Shown: positions 41,302 to 50,687, counted from the first letter of the stretch. The stretch is 64,000 nt of DNA from Streptomyces sp. NBC_00442 (GCF_036014195.1 NZ_CP107918.1:1984001-2048000); one strand, 5' to 3'. Notes: a model not told the origin generated them from the letters alone. Translations and numbers: made by a program.

Positions 41302-42683
41302 GCTCCCGGCGCCGGCTCGGTGCCCGCTGGCGCCGGCACCGCCCGCTGCGCACCCGGCTCGCGATGGCCGCGTCCGCCGCGGTGGCGCTGGTCGCGGTCG
41401 GGGTGTGCACGGCCGCGTTCTTCGTGATCCGCTACGAGCTGTTCCACCAGCTCGACCTGAACCTGACCCAGTCGGTGACGCTGGCCATCCAGCAGAACCG
41501 GGGCGCGGGTCCGGGCGTGCTGGCGGGCGAGTGCCGCTACCTGTCCGCACCGGCGTGCGCGCAGGTGGTCCCGGCCGACCCGGCCAAGGACCCCTCGAAG
41601 CCCTATCTGCTGCCGGTCGCCCCGCCCGTGCGCGAGGTCGCCGCCGGCACCCGCAACGCGTACTACACCAACATCACGCTGCCCGACGGGCTGCCCGCCC
41701 GGATGCTCACCACCACCTTTCCGGGGGGCGACAAGTCCCTTCAGGTGGCGCTGCGTTCGGACCTGGTGCGCAAGGGAGTGGGTCAGGCGGCGGGGCTGCT
41801 GAGCGGCGTCGGCGCGGCGGGGGTGCTGCTCGCCGCGGCGCTCGGCTACTGGGTGTCCCGTACGGGTCTGGCCCCCGTGGCCCGGCTCACCGCGACGGCC
41901 GAGCACATCGCGGCCACCCGTGACCCGAGCCACCGCATCGAGCTTCCGCCGGGGCCGCCCGACAAGGAGGACGAGGTCACACGGCTCGCGGCCTCCTTCA
42001 ACACGATGCTGGGCGAGCTGGAGCAGTCGGTGACGGCCCAACGGCGTCTGGTCGCCGACGCGTCCCACGAGCTGCGGACGCCGCTGACCGCGCTGCGCAC
42101 CAACGCGGAACTGCTGGCGCGGGCCGAGCGGTTGACGCCGGCGCAGCGCGAGCGGGCCTCGGCGGCGCTCGGCCGTCAGATCCGGGAGGTGTCCGTGCTG
42201 GTCAACGACCTCATCGACCTGGCTCGGGACGAGGAGCCCACGCCGCTCCTCGAGGAGGTGCGGCTCGCCCCGCTCCTCGCGCACACCGTCGACACCGCGC
42301 GGGCGCACTGGCCCGCGACGCCGTTCCAGCTGGAGCTGGTGGACGCTTCGGTGACGTTGCCGGGGGTTCCTGCCCGGCTTGCCCGGCTGATCTCCAATCT
42401 GCTGGACAACGCGGCGAAGTTCAGCCCTGCGGGGGTGCCGGTCGAAGTGGTGCTTGCCTCGGGCGAGTTGACGGTTCGGGATCACGGGCCCGGGATCGCG
42501 CCGGCCGACCTCCCTCATGTCTTCGACCGGTTCTACCGGGCGGAGCAGGCTCGGGCGTTGCCGGGGTCGGGGCTCGGGCTTGCGATGGCCCGGCAGGTTG
42601 CTCGGGCGCACGGGGCGGAGCTGACGGCCGAGCGGGCGGCCGGGGGCGGAGCCCTGTTCCGCCTGACCCTGCCCCCCGGCTGA
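41298..42683 (+). CDS. sensor histidine kinase (HAMP, EnvZ-like)
   Basis: 461 residues from a GTG that overlaps the regulator stop. TM1 (about 20-45), an extracytoplasmic loop of about 110 residues with two Cys ([13 protein letters not shown]), TM2 (about 155-175), a HAMP domain, then the H-box [16 protein letters not shown]. The N, G1 and G2 boxes are [20 protein letters not shown] and [12 protein letters not shown]. It autophosphorylates and passes phosphate to the partner regulator. The divergent epimerase and MurG-like genes suggest a cell-envelope signal. Confidence 0.95.
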   Translation: MSSRRRLGARWRRHRPLRTRLAMAASAAVALVAVGVCTAAFFVIRYELFHQLDLNLTQSVTLAIQQNRGAGPGVLAGECRYLSAPACAQVVPADPAKDPSKPYLLPVAPPVREVAAGTRNAYYTNITLPDGLPARMLTTTFPGGDKSLQVALRSDLVRKGVGQAAGLLSGVGAAGVLLAAALGYWVSRTGLAPVARLTATAEHIAATRDPSHRIELPPGPPDKEDEVTRLAASFNTMLGELEQSVTAQRRLVADASHELRTPLTALRTNAELLARAERLTPAQRERASAALGRQIREVSVLVNDLIDLARDEEPTPLLEEVRLAPLLAHTVDTARAHWPATPFQLELVDASVTLPGVPARLARLISNLLDNAAKFSPAGVPVEVVLASGELTVRDHGPGIAPADLPHVFDRFYRAEQARALPGSGLGLAMARQVARAHGAELTAERAAGGGALFRLTLPPG

Positions 42684-42695
42684 CCCCCGACCCCC

Positions 42696-42750
42696 TGGGG
42701 CGCCGCCCCAGACCCCGTATCGCGCCTGAAGGGCGCGGGGAACCGCGCGG
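42696..42750. repeat. terminator hairpin plus inverted copy of the intergenic repeat core
   Basis: CTGGGGC and GCCCCAG around GCC (42696-42712) form a hairpin 12 bp after the kinase stop. The near-core GGCGCGGGGAACCGCGCG at 42733-42750 is an inverted relative of the core found at 29221 and 46877. The same CTGGGGC/GCCCCAG hairpin recurs at 46977-46993. It lies between convergent genes, so it can serve both as terminator. Confidence 0.65.
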
Positions 42751-42756
42751 GCGAGG

Positions 42757-44394
42757 TCAGGGGGTGGTGGGGGTGCTCGGGGTGGGGGCCGGTTCTGGTT
42801 GGGTCCCGGTCAGCGGCGCCGCCGGCACCCCCTTGCCTCCGGGATGCCGCAGGCAGATGAGGAAAGCGATGCCGAGCGCGATGGCCATGCCGTAGAAGAC
42901 CCACTGATTCGCCTCGGCGAAATCCATCCGCACGCTCGACATCGAGTCCCGCGCCGCGGTCGCCGCGGCCCCCGTCCCGGTCGGCCCGCGGGCGTCGCCG
43001 TTGCCCGTCACCGCCTCGGCGATCCCCTTGGCCACCTGGCGTGCCGCGGCGGGCGACTGACCGCGGGACGTGAGCGTGGAGACGACGTTCTCGGTCATCC
43101 GGTGGGTGAGGAGCGCGCCCAGCACCGCAAGGCCCACGCTCGCCGCGTAGTTGCGCACCGTCTGGGTGATGCCGGTGACCTCGCCGTACGAGGCTCCGAT
43201 CGACCGGTTGACCGCGTCCGTCGAGGCGGGCGCGAGGATGAAACCGATGCCCGCGCCGGCCAGCGCGACGTAGGGCCACTGGTCGTGCATCGACAGGTGG
43301 GTCAACTGGCCTGCCCACAGCGCGAATCCGACCGCACCCACGATGGTGCCGATCTTCATGGCCGGCCGGGCGCCCTTCTTGTCCAGGATCCGGCCGCCCC
43401 ACTGGGAGGCGATCGCGAAGCCCGCGAAGAAGTAGAGCAGGTACAGCGCCGCCTGGTTGGGAGAGGCGCTCAGCGAGACCTGGGCGTACACCGAGGCGAA
43501 GAAGAAGACGGGGACGAAGGCCAGCATGGCGAAGAACAGCACGAGCGAGTCCACGGTGAAGGCCTTGTCGCGGAAGACCGCCAGGTTGACCAGCGGATGA
43601 CGCTTGTTCCGTTCGTAGCGCCAGAACAGGACGAGGACCACCAGACCGCCCGCGATGCAGCCCCACGTCGCCCCGCTGCCCCAGCCCCAGGACGCGGCCT
43701 GCTGGAAGCCGAGCACGCTCAGCCCCATCCCGACCGCGATGAGGACCGCACCGACGCCGTCCAGGGTTTCGTCGCGTCGCTTGTCCGAGATGTGGGCCAT
43801 CACGGTCAGGACGAGCGCCACGACGGCGACGGGCACGTTCACCCAGAAGATCGCCCGCCAGGTCCATGACGTCAGCCAGCCGCCCAGCAGCGGGCCGATG
43901 GCCGTCAGCGCGCCGGAGAGCCCGAAGAACAGGGCCAGGGCCCTGCCCCGCCGCTCCACCGGGAAGACGGAGACCACCACGGCGAGCGCCGCGGGGAACA
44001 GCAGCGCGGCCCCGAAACCCTGGGTCGCCCGGAAGATGATCATCCAGCTCTGGGCGAAGCCCCCCTTGGGGACGCAGCCGCAGAGCACGGAGGAGACGAC
44101 GAAGACGAGGCTGCCGATGATGACGATCCGGCGGGGACCGAAGAGGTCCGCCAGACGGCCGCCGAGGGCGAAGAACGCCGCAAGCGACAGCAGATAGGCG
44201 TTCACCACCCACTGCATGCCCGATGCCGACAGGCCCAGCTCGTTGACGATGTCCGGGGCGGCGATGGAGACGATCGTCTGGTCGATGAACGTCATCGCCA
44301 CCGCGAAGAGCATCGCGGCGAGGGCCAGCGTCTGGTTCGGGGTCCTGGGCGCCGGTTCAGCGGCTGCGCCCTGAGCCGAAGGGGTGCCACTCAC
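42757..44394 (-). CDS. MFS transporter, DHA2 (14-TM) family
   Basis: 545 residues from a GTG (VSGTPSAQGAAAEPAPRTPNQTLALAAM); an ATG 27 codons upstream would add a Gly/Arg-rich tail that looks non-coding. About 14 helices. Family motifs: IDQTIVSIAAPDIVNELGLSASGMQWVVNAYLLSLAAFFALGGRLADLFGPRR (motif A), GPLLGGWLTSWTWRAIFWVNVPVAV (motif C). It is probably an efflux pump. No local regulator gene is attached. Convergent with the histidine kinase gene. Confidence 0.92.
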   Translation of the reverse strand: MSGTPSAQGAAAEPAPRTPNQTLALAAMLFAVAMTFIDQTIVSIAAPDIVNELGLSASGMQWVVNAYLLSLAAFFALGGRLADLFGPRRIVIIGSLVFVVSSVLCGCVPKGGFAQSWMIIFRATQGFGAALLFPAALAVVVSVFPVERRGRALALFFGLSGALTAIGPLLGGWLTSWTWRAIFWVNVPVAVVALVLTVMAHISDKRRDETLDGVGAVLIAVGMGLSVLGFQQAASWGWGSGATWGCIAGGLVVLVLFWRYERNKRHPLVNLAVFRDKAFTVDSLVLFFAMLAFVPVFFFASVYAQVSLSASPNQAALYLLYFFAGFAIASQWGGRILDKKGARPAMKIGTIVGAVGFALWAGQLTHLSMHDQWPYVALAGAGIGFILAPASTDAVNRSIGASYGEVTGITQTVRNYAASVGLAVLGALLTHRMTENVVSTLTSRGQSPAAARQVAKGIAEAVTGNGDARGPTGTGAAATAARDSMSSVRMDFAEANQWVFYGMAIALGIAFLICLRHPGGKGVPAAPLTGTQPEPAPTPSTPTTP

Positions 44395-44513
44395 CCCAAC
44401 ATTCTCGGACGGTTCGCGAAGTGTCGCATCCGTAGGGGGCGAGCGGCCCGGCCCCCCGCGGGGGGCCGGGCTCACAAACCGGGTATCACGAACCGGGGCT
44501 CACAAGCCGGGGC

Positions 44514-46214
44514 TCAGAAGCCGGGGGGCTCCGTGTACGTGCCCCACTCCTCGCGCAGCACCCCGCAGATCTCGCCCAGGGTCGCCTCCGCCCGTACCGC
44601 GTCCAGCATCGGGGCGATCATGTTCGAACCGTCGCGCGCCGCGGCGAGCATCGTGTCGAGCGCCGCCGCCACCGCGGCGTCGTCGCGCCGCGACTTGCGG
44701 GCGGCGAGCTCGCGCACCTGCTCGCGCTCCACCTCGTGGCTGACCCGCAGGATCTCCAGGTCGCCGGTGACCGAGCCGTGGGCGCAGTTGACGCCGACCA
44801 CCCGCTTGTCGCCCTTCTCCAGGGACTGCTGGTAGCGGAAGGCGGACTCCGCGATCTCCCCGGTGAACCAGCCGTCCTCGATGCCGCGCAGAATGCCCGA
44901 GGTGATCGGACCGATGGGGTGCTGTCCGTCGGGGTGCGCCCGCGTGCCCCGTTCCTTTATCTGGTCGAAGATCTTCTCCGCGTCCGCCTCGATGCGGTCC
45001 GTGAGCTGCTCGACGTACCAGGAGCCGCCGAGCGGGTCGGCGACGTTGGCGACGCCGGTCTCCTCCATCAGCACCTGCTGCGTGCGCAGCGCGATCTCCG
45101 CGGCCTGCTCGCTCGGCAGGGCGAGGGTCTCGTCGAGGGCGTTGGTGTGCAGCGAGTTGGTACCGCCGAGGACCGCGGCGAGGGCTTCCACCGCGGTGCG
45201 TACGACGTTGTTGTACGGCTGCTGCGCGGTCAGCGACACCCCGGCGGTCTGGGTGTGGAAGCGCAGCCACTGCGCCTTGTCCGACTGCGCGCCGTACACC
45301 TCCTTCATCCAGCGGGCCCAAATGCGGCGCGCCGCGCGGAACTTGGCGATCTCCTCGAAGAAGTCCACGTGGGCGTCGAAGAAGAAGGAGAGGCCGGGGG
45401 CGAAGACGTCGACGTCCAGGCCCCGGCTGAGGCCGAGTTCCACGTACCCGAAGCCGTCGGCCAGGGTGTACGCCAGCTCCTGCGCGGCCGTCGCTCCGGC
45501 CTCGCGGATGTGGTATCCGGAGACGGAGAGCGGCTTGTACGCGGGGATGCCCTGCGCGCAGTGCTCCATCAGGTCGCCGATGAGGCGCAGGTGCGGCTCG
45601 GGCTGGAAGAGCCACTCCTTCTGCGCGATGTACTCCTTGAAGATGTCGGTCTGGAGCGTGCCGTTGAGGACGCCCGGGTCGACGCCCTGGCGCTCGGCGG
45701 CGACGAGGTACATGCAGAACACCGGCACGGCCGGTCCGCTGATGGTCATGGACGTGGTGACGTCGCCGAGCGGGATGTCCTGGAAGAGGACCTCCATGTC
45801 GGCGGCCGAGTCGATCGCGACGCCGCAGTGGCCGACCTCGCCGAGCGCGCGGGGGTCGTCGGAGTCGCGGCCCATGAGGGTCGGCATGTCGAAGGCGACG
45901 CTCAGGCCGCCGCCGCCCGCGGCCAGGATCATCTTGTAGCGCTCGTTGGTCTGCTGGGCGTTGCCGAACCCGGCGAACTGCCGGATCGTCCACGTGCGGC
46001 CCCGGTAGCCGGTCGGGTACAGGCCCCGGGTGAAGGGGTACTCGCCGGGCCAGCCGATCCGTTCGAACCCGTCGTAGGTGTCGCCGGGCCGGGGCCCGTA
46101 CGCGGGGTCGACGGGGTCCCCGGAGAGTGTGGTGAAGTCCGCGTCGCGCTTGCGGGCCTTGTCGTAACGGGCCTGCCAGCGGCGGCGGCCTTCCTCGATC
46201 GCGTCAGCGTCCAT
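44514..46214 (-). CDS. icmA: isobutyryl-CoA mutase, large (catalytic) subunit
   Basis: 566 residues, a substrate-binding TIM barrel of the methylmalonyl-CoA mutase family without the C-terminal B12-binding domain. Two active-site residues identify the substrate. Phe80 (in TIRQFAGF) and Gln198 (in EYIAQKEW) are those known for isobutyryl-CoA mutase, replacing Tyr and Arg of methylmalonyl-CoA mutase. It interconverts isobutyryl-CoA and n-butyryl-CoA with adenosylcobalamin, feeding valine-derived carbon to butyryl/ethylmalonyl units. The B12-binding small subunit (IcmB) must be encoded elsewhere. A 24-bp palindrome lies 7 bp upstream of its ATG. Confidence 0.93.
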   Translation of the reverse strand: MDADAIEEGRRRWQARYDKARKRDADFTTLSGDPVDPAYGPRPGDTYDGFERIGWPGEYPFTRGLYPTGYRGRTWTIRQFAGFGNAQQTNERYKMILAAGGGGLSVAFDMPTLMGRDSDDPRALGEVGHCGVAIDSAADMEVLFQDIPLGDVTTSMTISGPAVPVFCMYLVAAERQGVDPGVLNGTLQTDIFKEYIAQKEWLFQPEPHLRLIGDLMEHCAQGIPAYKPLSVSGYHIREAGATAAQELAYTLADGFGYVELGLSRGLDVDVFAPGLSFFFDAHVDFFEEIAKFRAARRIWARWMKEVYGAQSDKAQWLRFHTQTAGVSLTAQQPYNNVVRTAVEALAAVLGGTNSLHTNALDETLALPSEQAAEIALRTQQVLMEETGVANVADPLGGSWYVEQLTDRIEADAEKIFDQIKERGTRAHPDGQHPIGPITSGILRGIEDGWFTGEIAESAFRYQQSLEKGDKRVVGVNCAHGSVTGDLEILRVSHEVEREQVRELAARKSRRDDAAVAAALDTMLAAARDGSNMIAPMLDAVRAEATLGEICGVLREEWGTYTEPPGF

Positions 46215-46221
46215 GCCTCAA

Positions 46222-46245
46222 ATTTACTTGGACGTCCTAGTAAAT
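46222..46245 (-). promoter_or_regulatory. 24-bp palindrome at the icmA start
   Basis: Arms ATTTACT (46222-46228) and AGTAAAT (46239-46245) flank a GGACGTCC core, with one unpaired T on each side (22 of 24 positions symmetric). It ends 7 bp from the icmA start codon, overlapping the translation-initiation region. A bound protein would block early transcription. The regulator is unknown; acyl-CoA-responsive TetR or GntR proteins are candidates. Confidence 0.65.
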
Positions 46246-46297
46246 GTCGATGGCAGACCGCCACGCGTTGGTCGCGCGGCGGTGGGGTGCCGCGGAA

Positions 46298-46636
46298 TCA
46301 GGCTCGCGCGCCCGCGGGGACGCCGTCGGCGACCTTGGACTCCAGCTCCTTGGAGACCTTGCGCTCGACGAAGAAGGCGGCGGTCGGAATGGTGCCGGCG
46401 ATCAGCACCCACAGCTGCTTGCCGACCGGCCACTTCGCCTTGGAGCCCAGGTCGAAGGCGAAGACGAGGTAGATCACGTACAGCCAGCCGTGGGCGATGC
46501 CGATGACCTTCGTGAAGTCGGCGGCGCCGTTCATGTCCAGGATGTACTTGGCGATCACGCCGAGGGTCAGCAGGACCAGCAGCACGCCCGTGACGTACGC
46601 CATTACCCGGTAGCGGGTCAGTACGCTCTTTTTCAT
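46298..46636 (-). CDS. DUF3817 membrane protein (copy 1)
   Basis: 112 residues from MKKSVLTRYRVMAYVTGVLLVLLTLGVIAKYIL. Three membrane helices are visible (about 8-30, 43-65, 72-92), followed by a charged tail ERKVSKELESKVADG. It contains the family phrase GIAHGWLYVIYLVFAFDLGSKAKW. DUF3817 proteins are small integral membrane proteins of unknown function. It lies 52 bp from the icmA palindrome on the same strand. A second DUF3817 gene lies 6.3 kb away. Confidence 0.88.
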   Translation of the reverse strand: MKKSVLTRYRVMAYVTGVLLVLLTLGVIAKYILDMNGAADFTKVIGIAHGWLYVIYLVFAFDLGSKAKWPVGKQLWVLIAGTIPTAAFFVERKVSKELESKVADGVPAGARA

Positions 46637-46998
46637 GCGGTCGAGCGTAACCGGACATGCGGGGCGATCTTCGCGCGGGTCACGCCTGGGGCGGGGGTTC
46701 TCCCCCACCCCGCCCCTTCCCGAAACCCGCCGGGGGTGAGGGGTCCGGCCGCGGACCGCGCGCGGCCGGTCGCGCAGATCCCCGCGCCCCTGGCGGTACC
46801 GGTGCCATGCGGCATGCGCATCCTCAGCCCCGGCCGTTCCGCGAGCCGCCTTTCGGTGCGGACCGTGCGCACTTCTCGCGCAGTTCCCCGCGCCCCTGAC
46901 CTGTTCGGTGCCGGGCGGCATGCACACGCTCAGCCTGTCCGGCGTTTGAGGACGGGCGCCGTCGGGCTCGGGGGGTCTGGGGCGCAGCCCCAGGGGGC
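46637..46998. repeat. 362-bp gap with dispersed repeat cores and a terminator hairpin
   Basis: It holds two cores of the Streptomyces intergenic repeat (46771-46790 and 46877-46896). The second is preceded by the GCGGACCGTGCGC block as in the tandem array near 29.2 kb. A TGTCCGGCGTTTGAGGACG-type element lies at about 46936-46953. The hairpin CTGGGGC/GCCCCAG at 46977-46993 sits 5 bp beyond the marR stop and probably terminates it. No gene was seen. Confidence 0.7.
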
Positions 46999-47505
46999 CT
47001 ACTCCTCGAAGTCGTTCGCCGAGACCCGCAGCGGGCGGAGCATCGCGAAGATCTCTCCGCACTCCTCCGCGTCGTAGACGCCGAGGCCGAAGTCCATCGC
47101 CATCAGGTCGCGCGTGGCCGATTCCACCACCTCGCGGCCCCGGTCCGTGATGGACGCCAGCGTGCCGCGCCCGTCGTTCGGGTTGGGGCGCTTGTCCACG
47201 AGACCCGACTTCACGAGGCGGTCCACCGTGTTGGTCACCGAGGTGGGGTGGACCATCAGGCGTTCGCCGATCTTGGACATCGGCAGCTCGCCCGCCTTGG
47301 AGAAGGTCAGCAGGACCAGCGCTTCGTACCGCGCGAAGGTCAGCCCGTACGGCTTCACCACCGCGTCGACCTCGGCCAGCAGGATCTGGTGCGCCCGCAT
47401 GATCGAGGTGATGGCCCCCATCGAGGGCACGGGGCCCCAGCGCTGCTGCCAGAGTTCGTCGGCTCGGGCGATGGGGTCGAAGGGGAGGCTGAGCGGCTTG
47501 GGCAC
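46999..47505 (-). CDS. MarR-family transcriptional regulator
   Basis: 168 residues from a GTG (MPKPLSLPFDPIARADELWQQRWG). The winged helix covers about residues 55-120: LTFARYEALVLLTFSKAGELPMSKIGERLMVHPTSVTNTVDRLVKSGLVDKRPNPNDGRG. The C-terminal helix completes the dimer. MarR proteins bind palindromes and release them on binding small phenolic or acyl ligands. The genes it controls are unknown; the neighbouring DUF3817 and icmA genes are downstream on the same strand beyond a repeat-rich gap. Confidence 0.92.
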   Translation of the reverse strand: MPKPLSLPFDPIARADELWQQRWGPVPSMGAITSIMRAHQILLAEVDAVVKPYGLTFARYEALVLLTFSKAGELPMSKIGERLMVHPTSVTNTVDRLVKSGLVDKRPNPNDGRGTLASITDRGREVVESATRDLMAMDFGLGVYDAEECGEIFAMLRPLRVSANDFEE

Positions 47506-47686
47506 GCGTCGACCTTACCCACTGGTCACATGCCGGTCAGCCCCGTCTCGAAGTTCGGTACCGGGGCCCCGGCGCGCACGACCGCGGGGCGCGGCGCTCC
47601 CCCGCGCCGACCGTCCGTCATGTCACGATTGCCCGACCCTGTGCACGCCGCCCCGCGTGCACCCTCGCGACCCCCGAGGGGGCCGG

Positions 47687-48709
47687 ATGTCCCGGTACCG
47701 AATCCTGCTCGCCGCCGTGTCGGCCGTGCTGCTCGCCGCCGTCGCCGGCTGCTCGTCCGGCGACGGATCACGCGAGGAACCCGGCGTCCGTACCGGCGCG
47801 CGGGCCGAGGCCGCTCCCGCCCCGGCGTCCGGCTCGCCGTTCTGGGTGGATCCGGAGAGTGACGCCGCGCGGCAGGTCAGGCTCTGGCAGGGGCAGGGCC
47901 GGACCGCCGACGCCGCGGCCCTGCGGCGGATCGCCGACCGGCCGGTGGCCACCTGGCCGTCCGGGGCCGATCCGGGGGCCGGTATTCGCAGGGCCGTCGC
48001 CGGCGCCGCCAAGGACAAGCGGACCGCGCTGTTCGTGGCGTACGACATTCCGCACCGCGACTGCGGCAAGTACTCGGCGGGCGGCGCGAACGGAAGCGAC
48101 GGCTACCGCGCCTGGACGGGGAAGTTCGCCGAGGCGATCGGGGACGCACCGGCCGTGGTCGTCCTGGAACCCGACGCGATCGCGCACATGGTCGACGGGT
48201 GCACCACGCCCGACCACCACGCCGAGCGGTACCAGCTCCTCGACGAGGCGATCGACACCCTCAAGAGGCTGCCCCGCACCAAGGTCTATCTCGACGCGGG
48301 GAACCCCTCCTGGATCCCCGACCCCGACAGCCTCGTCGAGCCCCTCCGACGAGCCGGCATCGACAGGGCCGACGGCTTCGCCCTGAACGTGTCCAACTTC
48401 CAGACCGACGGCGCCGTACGGGCGTACGGGGTGAAGGTCTCCCGGGGGCTCGGCGGCAAGCACTTCGTCATGGACACCAGCCGCAACGGCGACGGACCCC
48501 TGTCCGACGGCCGCGACCAGGCCTGGTGCAACCCGCCGGGGCGTTCGCTCGGCGCTCCGCCGTCGGTCAGGACCGGCGACCCGCTCGTCGACGCGTACCT
48601 GTGGATCAAGCGGCCGGGCGATTCGGACGGACCCTGCCGCGGGGGCCCGTCCGCCGGTACCTGGTGGCCGGAGTACGCCCTCGGGCTCGCCAAGCGCGCC
48701 CGGTTCTGA
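47687..48709 (+). CDS. cslZ: GH6-like endoglucanase lipoprotein CslZ
   Basis: 340 residues. A lipoprotein signal ends in VAGC with Cys22, then a roughly 25-residue linker. The GH6 domain shows YDIPHRDCGKYSAGG, VVLEPDAI (with the catalytic-type Asp), YLDAGNPSWI, NVSNFQT and MDTSRNGDGP, followed by AWCNPPGRSLG. All are hallmarks of cellobiohydrolase/endoglucanase family 6. In S. coelicolor CslZ accompanies CslA and GlxA. It would trim or modify the beta-glucan made by CslA. Here it is convergent with glxA (22-bp gap). Confidence 0.9.
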   Translation: MSRYRILLAAVSAVLLAAVAGCSSGDGSREEPGVRTGARAEAAPAPASGSPFWVDPESDAARQVRLWQGQGRTADAAALRRIADRPVATWPSGADPGAGIRRAVAGAAKDKRTALFVAYDIPHRDCGKYSAGGANGSDGYRAWTGKFAEAIGDAPAVVVLEPDAIAHMVDGCTTPDHHAERYQLLDEAIDTLKRLPRTKVYLDAGNPSWIPDPDSLVEPLRRAGIDRADGFALNVSNFQTDGAVRAYGVKVSRGLGGKHFVMDTSRNGDGPLSDGRDQAWCNPPGRSLGAPPSVRTGDPLVDAYLWIKRPGDSDGPCRGGPSAGTWWPEYALGLAKRARF

Positions 48710-48731
48710 CCTGTCGGCGCACCCGCTCCTC

Positions 48732-50687
48732 TCAGTCCACCCGCAGCCACTTGGCCTCGGACGGGGTGCCCTCCTGGTCGGTCACGAAGACCATGTACCA
48801 GCCGGGCGGGACGAGTGCCCGGTCCGCGGGGACGGTGACCGAGACGGAGTCCTTGTCCTTCGTCAGGCCCAGCTCGATCGAGCGCTGCTCGACGTCCGTG
48901 GTGTGGGTCACCGCGCTCGGCCGCATCAGGCGCGCCTTGACCAGGCGTTCGGGGTGGTCCGTCTTGAAGGTGGCCCTGCCGCCCGCCGTCACGGCCTCGG
49001 GGCCGTCGCCGAGCGCGGGGCGCTTGCCCCTGTCGCCGTAGAGGTAGGGCGGGGTGTAGATCTCCATGCGCTGCTCGAACTTGCCGAGCTTGGTGTTGTT
49101 CTTGTCGCTGAACAGCGAGTCGGAGCCGAAGGTGGCGACCCGGCCGTCGGGCAGGAGCAGCGCCTCGGAGTGGTAGTTGCGGCCGATGGTGGGGTCCGCC
49201 GCCTCGCGGAACGCGTTCGCCTTGGGGTCGTAGAACTGGGCGCTGAGGAGGTTGGAGCCGCCCCGGCCGCGGTAGTCGGAGGAGCCGCCGGTGGTGAACA
49301 CGGAGTCGTCCGGCATGATCACGCTGTTCAAGTACCGCGTGCCCTGTGGGAGTTCGGGACCGGATGTGAAGGCGGGGTTGTTCTGGTTGAGGTCGACCAC
49401 GGCGGTGCGCGGGGTGGACTTCTTGGACTCGCCGACGCCGCCGCCTCCGAGCAGCATGAACCGCTGGTCCTGCGCGGGCGGCAGCAGGAGTGAGCTGGCC
49501 GTCTCCAGCTGGTCGGCGGCGTTCAGGCCGCCGATCTTGGTGAAGGTGTTCTTCTCGACGTCCCACAGGCCCGGCTCGCGGCCCTTGTTGGCGGGCCCGT
49601 AGCCGGAGTTGGCGCCCGAGTAGAAGAGCTTGCCGCCCTTGGTCAGGAACAGCGAGGGGTAGGTCGGGAAGTAGCGGAAGGGGCCGGGCGACCACTTCTT
49701 GCTCTTCGGGTCGTAGATCTCGTTGTTGCCCGCGAGGATGACGCCCACGTCGTCGAGCCCGGAGACGGCGAGCACCTTGCCGTCCTTGAGCGTGGTGAGC
49801 GTCGGGTACCAGCGGGCCTCCTTCATCGGGGCGACGGGGACGTACTTCTCGGCCTTCGGGTCGAACTCGTAGGCCGCCCTGATCCCCTGGTAGTCCTGCT
49901 TGTCCAGGGTGATCTTCTCGGCGAGCCCGTACACGTTGTCGGCGTCCTTGCCGGCCAGGCCCACGACCTCGTACTGGGCCTGGTCGGTGGCGACCGACTG
50001 GGGGCCCTCGGCGGCCGCCTCGACGAAGACCCGCGCCTCGGCGGCGGTGGTCTTGGTCTTCCACGGCTTCATCCGCCCGCTCGCGTAGTACGAGATCTCG
50101 AACTCGCGCTTGGCGCGCGGGACCGTGACGTCGAACTTCGACACGTACTCGACGCCCGACGGGGAGCGGAACGTCGTGCCCTTCTTCAGGGTGACGGCCT
50201 TGTTGGGGTCCTCGTTCTTGACCCGCATGCCGCCGCCGGCCCGCTTCACCTCGCCGTCGAGGACCTCGTAGCGGGCGGTGCCGCCGGCCACCAGGAGCTT
50301 GCCGTCGGGGAGTTGGGCGTGGCCGCCGCAGAAGAAGTCCTCGGGCGTGTGGATCTTCTTGAAGGTGTTGTCCTTCGGGTTCCACAGCACGGTGTCGAAG
50401 GTGCCCGCGTCGAAGTGGTCCTGCTTGTTGCCGGAGCCCGCGATGATCAGGACCTTGCCGGTGTGGAGCAGCGCCGCGTGGATGGCGTTGGTCCGGTACT
50501 CCTGGGGGATGTCGACGCCGTGCCAGGCGCCGTACTTCGCCATGTACTCGGGCTGGGCTATCTGGTACGCGTGGTACTGCTCCGTGGCGAAGGAGAGCGC
50601 GGCGGGGGCGTTGAGACCCGCGAGGACCACGACGGCTCCACCGCCGAACAGGGTCTTCTTCATCCGTTTCGAGGGCCGGTAGGCCAT
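48732..50687 (-). CDS. glxA: GlxA mono-copper radical oxidase
   Basis: 651 residues, close to the known GlxA length. The N terminus has a membrane/signal segment (KKTLFGGGAVVVLAGLNAPAALSFA), then a kelch-type beta-propeller and a C-terminal Ig-like domain. Copper and radical residues by homology to galactose oxidase: Cys120 (in FFCGGHAQLP) for the thioether, Tyr294 next to Trp293 (ARWYPTL), Tyr505-His506 (NYHSEA), and His595 (THTTD). GlxA oxidises glycan alcohols and is needed for glycan deposition at hyphal tips in S. lividans. It starts 3 bp after the cslA stop. Confidence 0.95.
   Translation of the reverse strand: MAYRPSKRMKKTLFGGGAVVVLAGLNAPAALSFATEQYHAYQIAQPEYMAKYGAWHGVDIPQEYRTNAIHAALLHTGKVLIIAGSGNKQDHFDAGTFDTVLWNPKDNTFKKIHTPEDFFCGGHAQLPDGKLLVAGGTARYEVLDGEVKRAGGGMRVKNEDPNKAVTLKKGTTFRSPSGVEYVSKFDVTVPRAKREFEISYYASGRMKPWKTKTTAAEARVFVEAAAEGPQSVATDQAQYEVVGLAGKDADNVYGLAEKITLDKQDYQGIRAAYEFDPKAEKYVPVAPMKEARWYPTLTTLKDGKVLAVSGLDDVGVILAGNNEIYDPKSKKWSPGPFRYFPTYPSLFLTKGGKLFYSGANSGYGPANKGREPGLWDVEKNTFTKIGGLNAADQLETASSLLLPPAQDQRFMLLGGGGVGESKKSTPRTAVVDLNQNNPAFTSGPELPQGTRYLNSVIMPDDSVFTTGGSSDYRGRGGSNLLSAQFYDPKANAFREAADPTIGRNYHSEALLLPDGRVATFGSDSLFSDKNNTKLGKFEQRMEIYTPPYLYGDRGKRPALGDGPEAVTAGGRATFKTDHPERLVKARLMRPSAVTHTTDVEQRSIELGLTKDKDSVSVTVPADRALVPPGWYMVFVTDQEGTPSEAKWLRVD

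Noticed and set aside
44395..44475. 27-residue N-terminal extension of the second DHA2 transporter
   Set aside because: Gly/Arg/Pro-rich without ribosome-binding site; the GTG at 44394 gives the usual short tail before TM1.
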